Positions 7,177 through 10,788 of a stretch of 10,788 bases of DNA are shown here, one piece after another. The notes under the pieces were generated by a model. It saw only the letters and a program-made list of their open reading frames with translations. It was not told where the DNA came from and searched no databases. How positions within the stretch are numbered: position 1 is the stretch's first letter; every line of letters starts with the position of its first letter. This DNA comes from Chloroflexota bacterium (GTDB taxonomy: Bacteria > Chloroflexota > UBA6077 > CF-72), in assembly GCA_019242065.1 (NCBI GenBank), contig JAFAWJ010000850.1:1-10788 (forward strand). The letters run 5' to 3'. The translations under genes were made by a program, and so were the position numbers.

Positions 7177-8774
7177 ATGGTTCTGGCACGCTCCTGGTCG
7201 ACCAGGACGCGCCGCAAGATCTTGCCCGTAGACGACTTGGGAATCGAATCGACGGTCTCGAGCAGCCGAATCTTCTTGTGCGGTGCGACGCGCTCGGCGA
7301 CGAAGGCCATGATGTCTTCCGGCGAGGTTGGCGTCTTGAGGACGACGAAGGCCTTGGGCACCTCGCCCGCCTCCTCGTCCGGACTCGGAATCACCGCGGC
7401 ATCGGCCACGGCCGGATGCCCCAGCAGAATCGCCTCCAGCTCCGCGGGCGCGACCTGCAAGCCCTTGTACTTGATCAACTCCTTGACGCGATCGACGATA
7501 AACACGTCGCCGTCCGCGTCGACATAGCCGACGTCTCCGGTATGCAGCCAGCCGTCGACGTCGATCGTCGCCGCGGTGGCCTCCGGCCGGCCGAGATACC
7601 CCTGCATGACCACCGGTCCGCGCACCCAGATCTCGCCCTGCTCGCCGCGCGCGAGCCCTTCGCCGCTGGCCGGGTCGACCACCAGACACTCGACATTCGG
7701 CAGCAGGGTTCCCCCCGAGGTGGGCTTGATCTTGTCGGGTAGACACGAGCCGAGGTGTGTGGCGCCCGAGACTTCGGTCATGCCATAGGCCTGCACCAGT
7801 CGAGTGCCCAGGCGTTCGGTGAAGGCCGCGGCGGCCGGTGCGCCGAGCGGTGCGGCCGCCGACAGCGCCCACTTCGCCGTCGACAGGTCGTACTTGTCGA
7901 CGATCGGGTGTTTCGACAGCGCGATGACGATCGGCGGCACCAGGTGCAGGTACGTGACCCGATAGCGCTGGATAAGTTCGAGATACTGCTCGAGGTCGAA
8001 CCGTGCCATGTTGACGATCGTCGCGCCGTGGCGCAGCCCGTATGACAGGAACATGGCGATGCCGTAAATGTGGAAGTACGGCAGGAACGCCACGAGTGTG
8101 TCGGTTTCGGTCGGAGCGACGACGTCCGTTCGACCACTGACGACACTCATCTGGGACACCAGGTTGTGGTGGGTGAGCATGACCCCCTTCGGCAGGCCGG
8201 TTGTGCCGCTCGAATACGGCAAGACCACCAGGTCGTGGCGCGGGTCGATCGTCACCCGCGGTGGCTGATCGCCATGCTCCAGCAGGCTGGCGAAGGGCGT
8301 CGCGCCTTCGGCTTCGCCGAGCACGAAGATCTCGTGGATACTCGGCACCTCGCGCACCGCCGCCTGCGCATTCGGCATGAACGCGGGCACCGTGAGCAGA
8401 TAGCTGGCGTGGGCGTCGTTCAGTTGCTGGGCGAGCTCGCGCGGTGTGTACAGGGGATTGACGGTTGTCGCGATGCCGCCGAGGCTCGCGGTGGCATGAA
8501 AGGCCAGCGCGTACTCGGGCACATTCGGGCTGTAGATGCCGAGCACATCACCCTTCGACAGGCCATGGGCGCTCAGCCCGGCGGCCACGCGTGTGACGCC
8601 GTCCACGAGTTGGGCGTAGCTCAGGGTGCGGCCGGTGGCGCCGTCGACGATCGCTGGTTTGTCGCCCAGACGGGCCGCGTCGCCGAGCACGTACTCGGTG
8701 ATCGAGACGTCCGGAATCGAAACGTCCGGGAAATCGCTGCGAATGATGTGTTCGTCGCGGACTGCGGCGACCAT
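7167..8774 (-). CDS. Acyl-CoA ligase, 4-coumarate-CoA ligase-like (ANL superfamily)
   Basis: A complete 535-residue adenylate-forming enzyme that would activate a carboxylic acid with ATP and join it to CoA. Seen motifs: P-loop YSSGTTGLPKG (187-197), YGMTE (330-334), GEIWVRG (380-386), TGD (412-414), hinge region DRVKELIKYKG (428-438), GLQVAPAELE and the catalytic lysine K518 in PKSSTGKILRR. All core residues are intact. Overall pattern is closest to 4CL-like enzymes, but the true substrate (aromatic or fatty acid) cannot be read from sequence. ATG 8774 is chosen because GGGAGGA lies 5 nt upstream on the minus strand; the open frame continues to 8972 but that part overlaps the divergent gene and lacks family similarity. 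Near the N-terminus PDVSI is duplicated in tandem (see repeat at 8700-8729). Confidence 0.95.
   Translation of the reverse strand: MVAAVRDEHIIRSDFPDVSIPDVSITEYVLGDAARLGDKPAIVDGATGRTLSYAQLVDGVTRVAAGLSAHGLSKGDVLGIYSPNVPEYALAFHATASLGGIATTVNPLYTPRELAQQLNDAHASYLLTVPAFMPNAQAAVREVPSIHEIFVLGEAEGATPFASLLEHGDQPPRVTIDPRHDLVVLPYSSGTTGLPKGVMLTHHNLVSQMSVVSGRTDVVAPTETDTLVAFLPYFHIYGIAMFLSYGLRHGATIVNMARFDLEQYLELIQRYRVTYLHLVPPIVIALSKHPIVDKYDLSTAKWALSAAAPLGAPAAAAFTERLGTRLVQAYGMTEVSGATHLGSCLPDKIKPTSGGTLLPNVECLVVDPASGEGLARGEQGEIWVRGPVVMQGYLGRPEATAATIDVDGWLHTGDVGYVDADGDVFIVDRVKELIKYKGLQVAPAELEAILLGHPAVADAAVIPSPDEEAGEVPKAFVVLKTPTSPEDIMAFVAERVAPHKKIRLLETVDSIPKSSTGKILRRVLVDQERARTIQS
8700..8729 (-). repeat. 15-bp tandem duplication inside the ligase gene
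   Basis: Two adjacent 15-bp units both encode Pro-Asp-Val-Ser-Ile (residues 16-20 and 21-25) and differ only at two third-codon positions. They lie in the variable N-terminal segment before ITEYVLG, so the enzyme should tolerate it. The synonymous differences suggest the duplication is not brand-new. Confidence 0.7.
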
Positions 8775-8814
8775 GCCGTCCTCCCGTGCACGTTTGTTGC
8801 GAGAGAATATGACG
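8775..8814. promoter_or_regulatory. 40-bp divergent intergenic region
   Basis: This gap separates the ligase (minus) and PPOX (plus) start codons and contains the ligase ribosome site (GGGAGGA, 8779-8785 read on minus) and an 8-bp perfect palindrome CGTGCACG at 8785-8792. So little space means the two promoters must overlap or extend into the genes, making mutual regulation possible. Confidence 0.45.
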
Positions 8815-8832
8815 ATGGAATTCAGTGAGCAA
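8804..8832 (-). promoter_or_regulatory. Candidate sigma-70-type promoter of the ligase gene
   Basis: On the minus strand TTGCTC (8832-8827) and TATTCT (8809-8804) are separated by exactly 17 bp. A transcript from here would start near 8797 and give a leader of about 23 nt holding the GGGAGGA ribosome site. The -35 lies inside the first codons of the divergent PPOX gene, so the two genes cannot mutate independently here. Matches are moderate. Confidence 0.4.
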
Positions 8833-9243
8833 CAGCGGGCATTCCTGGAGAAGACTCGCTCAGCGGCGATGACCGCGCTGCGTGCCGACGGCACGCCGAC
8901 CGCGGTGCGCATCGGTGTGGCACTGGTCGACGGCCGGCTGTGGAGCAGCGGCACGCGCGATCGCGTCCGCACACGTCTGCTGCGACGTGACCCCCGCTCG
9001 ACGCTATTTGTCTTTGACGGTGGCGGCTTCGGCTACCTGACGATCGAGTCACGCGTGCGTATTCTTGACGGCCCCGACGCACCCGAGCTGAACGTGCGCC
9101 TGTTCAGAACCATGCTGAATCGACCGACTGGGCCGCTGATGTGGCAGGGCGCGGAGCAGAGCGAGGAGGAGTTCACGCGCCGCATGGTCGACGAGCAGCG
9201 GCTGATCTACCAGTTCGAGCCGCTGCGCGTGTACGGGCTTTGA
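8815..9243 (+). CDS. Pyridoxamine 5'-phosphate oxidase-like (PPOX) family flavin/F420-binding protein
   Basis: A 142-residue single-domain protein with the split-barrel PPOX pattern: an N-terminal helix, then AMTALRADGTPTAVRIGVALVDGRLWSSGT, then DRVRTRLLRRDPRSTLFVFD and a closing strand YQFEPLRVYGL. Members of this group bind FMN, FAD, F420 or haem and carry out redox reactions or store cofactors; which one applies here is not visible. ATG 8815 is used (GAGAG at 8801-8805, 9-nt spacing); an in-frame ATG at 8809 is only 3 nt from that site. It is followed after 36 nt by the ABM gene in the same direction. The usual actinobacterial and Chloroflexota relatives are annotated as F420-dependent or plain PPOX proteins; the exact role is uncertain. 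Confidence 0.85.
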   Translation: MEFSEQQRAFLEKTRSAAMTALRADGTPTAVRIGVALVDGRLWSSGTRDRVRTRLLRRDPRSTLFVFDGGGFGYLTIESRVRILDGPDAPELNVRLFRTMLNRPTGPLMWQGAEQSEEEFTRRMVDEQRLIYQFEPLRVYGL

Positions 9244-9245
9244 GA

Positions 9246-9273
9246 TTGTTCGAGCGAGCCATCGCGCTATCCT
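9246..9273 (+). promoter_or_regulatory. Candidate leaderless promoter of the ABM gene
   Basis: TTGTTC (9246-9251) and TATCCT (9268-9273) are 16 bp apart. The -10 ends 6 bp before the GTG at 9280, so transcription would start at about the first base of the start codon. No ribosome site precedes the GTG, which fits leaderless translation, common in Actinomycetota and some other high-GC groups. Confidence 0.45.
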
Positions 9274-9279
9274 CGCAGC

Positions 9280-9588
9280 GTGATTGCTCTGTTCGTAGCC
9301 TTCAAGGTGAAGCCCGAGCTCCGTGACCAGTTCCTGGCTGCCGCCGAAGACGATTCGACGTGCTCCGTCCGCGACGAAGGCGGCGGCTGCCTGCGTTTCG
9401 ACGTCTACGCGGACCAGTCGGACTCCAACCGCTTCTTTTTCCACGAGGTGTACCGCGATGAGGCGGCGCTGGACGCACACCGCACCATGCCGCACTTCGC
9501 GCGTTGGCGGGCCGTCAGCGAACAGGTCCTCGCCGAACCGGCCGACCGTCAGTTGACCACCGTCCTGTTCCCGCGCGACTACAAGTAG
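9280..9588 (+). CDS. Antibiotic biosynthesis monooxygenase (ABM) domain protein, YgiN-like
   Basis: A 102-residue ABM-fold protein. It has the first strand [13 protein letters not shown], then [11 protein letters not shown] (35-45) where family members usually have a G-C-x-R-F-D core, [16 protein letters not shown] (52-67) and the hallmark [10 protein letters not shown] (67-76). The fold is a dimeric ferredoxin-like barrel; relatives are cofactor-free quinol monooxygenases or related enzymes, and many are of unknown substrate. GTG 9280 starts the first strand directly and is not preceded by a ribosome site (see promoter at 9246). It lies between the PPOX gene and an acyl-CoA ligase, 31 nt before the latter, suggesting an operon handling quinone, aromatic or acyl substrates (inference). 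Confidence 0.88.
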   Translation: MIALFVAFKVKPELRDQFLAAAEDDSTCSVRDEGGGCLRFDVYADQSDSNRFFFHEVYRDEAALDAHRTMPHFARWRAVSEQVLAEPADRQLTTVLFPRDYK

Positions 9589-9603
9589 TCCTTTTCAAAT
9601 ACT

Positions 9604-9613
9604 GGGGGAGGAG
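9604..9613 (+). promoter_or_regulatory. Strong ribosome binding site of the second ligase
   Basis: GGGGGAGGAG contains a full GGAGG core (9607-9611) 8 nt before the ATG at 9620. It fixes that start over the in-frame ATG at 9629 and contrasts with the missing site of the preceding ABM gene. Confidence 0.7.
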
Positions 9614-9619
9614 ACCGCG

Positions 9620-10788
9620 ATGGCCGCCATGACGTCGTACGTTCACGGAGCCAGCCCCGTCCCGCTGCTGGGCGAGACCATTGGCGAAAATCTGCGCCGC
9701 ACCGTCGAGCGTGTGCCTGACGCCGAAGCCCTGGTCGTCGGCCATCAGGGCTACCGGGCGACGTACGCCGAGCTCTGGGACCAGACGACGCTGGCGGCGC
9801 GCGGACTCCTGACCCGCGGGATCAGAAAAGGCGACCGGGTCGGCATCTGGTCGCCCAATCGGGCCGAGTGGGTGGTGCTGCAGTACGCCACCGCCCGCAT
9901 CGGCGCCATCCTGGTCAACATCAATCCGGCATACAAGACCGCCGAGCTGAGCTACGCGGTCCAGCAGTCGGGCACCTCGCTGCTGGTGCTGGCCCGAGCG
10001 TTTCGGACCGCCGACTACGTCGGCATGCTCGACGAAGTCCGCGGTCAATGCCCGGAGCTGCGCCAGTCACTCGTGATCGACGACGAGTGGGCGGCGCTGC
10101 TGTCGGTGGATGCTCGCCAGACACCGCTGGATGTGCTGCACACGCTCGAGGCGTCACTCCAGTTCGACGATCCGATCAACATCCAGTACACCTCGGGCAC
10201 CACCGGGTTTCCCAAAGGCGCCACGCTGTCGCACCACAACATCTTGAACAACGGCTTTTTCGTGGGCGAAGCGCTGGACTACTCCGAGCGCGATCGCGTG
10301 TGTATTCCGGTGCCCTTCTACCACTGCTTCGGCATGGTGCTCGGCAACCTGGCGTGCACGACGCACGGCGCCTGCATGGTGGTGCCGGGTGAGGGCTACG
10401 AGCCGCTGGCCGCCATGCAAACCGTGCAGGCCGAACGCTGCACGGCCCTGTACGGCGTGCCGACCATGTTCATCGGCGAGCTCGACCATCCGCGTTTCGC
10501 GGACTTCGACTTTTCCTCGCTGCGCACCGGCATCATGGCCGGCTCACCCTGTCCGATCGAAGTAATGCGCAAGGTCCAGTCGCAGATGCATATGCCTGAG
10601 GTGACCATCTGTTATGGCATGACCGAGACGGCGCCGGTCTCGACGCAGAGCAGTACCGACGATCCGCTCGACAAGCGCGTCTCGACCGTCGGCCGGATTC
10701 ATCCCCACGTCGAGATCAAGATCGTCGATCCAAGCACGGGCGAGAGTGTTCCGCGGGGTGAGGCGGGCGAGTTATGTACGCGTGGCTA
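9620..10788 (+). CDS. Acyl-CoA synthetase, ACSF2/FadD-like AMP-binding enzyme (partial, C-terminus outside window)
   Basis: The first 389 residues of an ANL-superfamily ligase of about 540-560 residues, running off the right edge. Seen motifs: P-loop [11 protein letters not shown] (190-200), [15 protein letters not shown] (about 230-244), [13 protein letters not shown] (307-319), YGMTE (332-336) and the [17 protein letters not shown] segment (354-370). The HCFG and AGSPCP signatures are typical of the ACSF2-like group of medium-chain or fatty acyl-CoA synthetases, which differ from the 4CL-like enzyme at 7167. The hinge and catalytic lysine lie outside the window. It is likely translated in one operon with the ABM and PPOX genes. 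Substrate is inferred only at the level of carboxylic acids such as fatty acids. Confidence 0.92.
   Translation, partial: MAAMTSYVHGASPVPLLGETIGENLRRTVERVPDAEALVVGHQGYRATYAELWDQTTLAARGLLTRGIRKGDRVGIWSPNRAEWVVLQYATARIGAILVNINPAYKTAELSYAVQQSGTSLLVLARAFRTADYVGMLDEVRGQCPELRQSLVIDDEWAALLSVDARQTPLDVLHTLEASLQFDDPINIQYTSGTTGFPKGATLSHHNILNNGFFVGEALDYSERDRVCIPVPFYHCFGMVLGNLACTTHGACMVVPGEGYEPLAAMQTVQAERCTALYGVPTMFIGELDHPRFADFDFSSLRTGIMAGSPCPIEVMRKVQSQMHMPEVTICYGMTETAPVSTQSSTDDPLDKRVSTVGRIHPHVEIKIVDPSTGESVPRGEAGELCTRG

Noticed and set aside
7057..7872. 271-codon minus-strand open frame
   Set aside because: Out-of-frame reading of the 4CL-like ligase; Arg/Gly-rich low-complexity product.
8070..8828. 252-codon plus-strand open frame
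   Set aside because: Opposite the ligase coding sequence, which has all ANL motifs.
8775..8972. N-terminal extension of the minus-strand ligase to 8972
   Set aside because: It overlaps the PPOX gene and is not family-like, while ATG 8774 has a strong ribosome site.
1..10788. CRISPR, tRNA, insertion sequence, phage or defence system
   Set aside because: No spaced repeat array, cloverleaf, transposase or phage-type gene was seen; every long frame with family-like sequence is accounted for.

Overview
The window is GC-rich, densely coding bacterial DNA with no RNA gene, mobile element, CRISPR array or phage signature that I could see. Gene content points to a soil- or sediment-type Chloroflexota (or less likely Actinomycetota) genome: an HAE1-type RND pump, an OmpR-type two-component system, a PPOX-class flavin-binding protein, a DUF429 protein, a YgiN-like monooxygenase and two acyl-CoA ligases, with GTG starts and one leaderless-type promoter. 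This taxonomic call is inference; no rRNA or marker gene is present.

Layout. (1) 1-2511, minus: N-terminal 837 residues of an RND (AcrB/HAE1) transporter whose 3' end lies beyond the left edge. (2) 2512-2779: divergent regulatory region with two different 11-bp-period direct repeats, a palindrome and a hairpin. (3) 2780-5544, plus: histidine kinase and OmpR/PhoB-type response regulator, overlapping by 25 nt. (4) 5545-5675: a gap that repeats the operator layout found upstream of the kinase, followed by a secreted protein of unknown function (5676-6356) and a DUF429 gene (6379-7176). (5) 7167-8774, minus: a 4-coumarate-CoA-ligase-like enzyme, tail-to-tail with DUF429 (10-nt overlap). (6) 8815 to the right edge, plus: PPOX-family protein, ABM/YgiN-like monooxygenase and a second (ACSF2/FadD-like) acyl-CoA ligase, cut by the window edge.

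How it may work together. The most striking signal is a regulatory layout (two 11-bp TTCAG units, an 11-bp spacer unit, then TTCGG) found both before the two-component operon and before the secreted-protein gene. This suggests that the response regulator controls its own operon and the secreted protein, and possibly the divergent RND pump: an envelope-stress or efflux module in which a Cache/PAS-like ectodomain senses something outside the cell. The right half looks like ordinary acyl-CoA/aromatic or fatty-acid activation with accessory redox enzymes. I found no clearly new defence or mobile system; the kinase/regulator/secreted-protein module with its shared operator is the best candidate for something undescribed.
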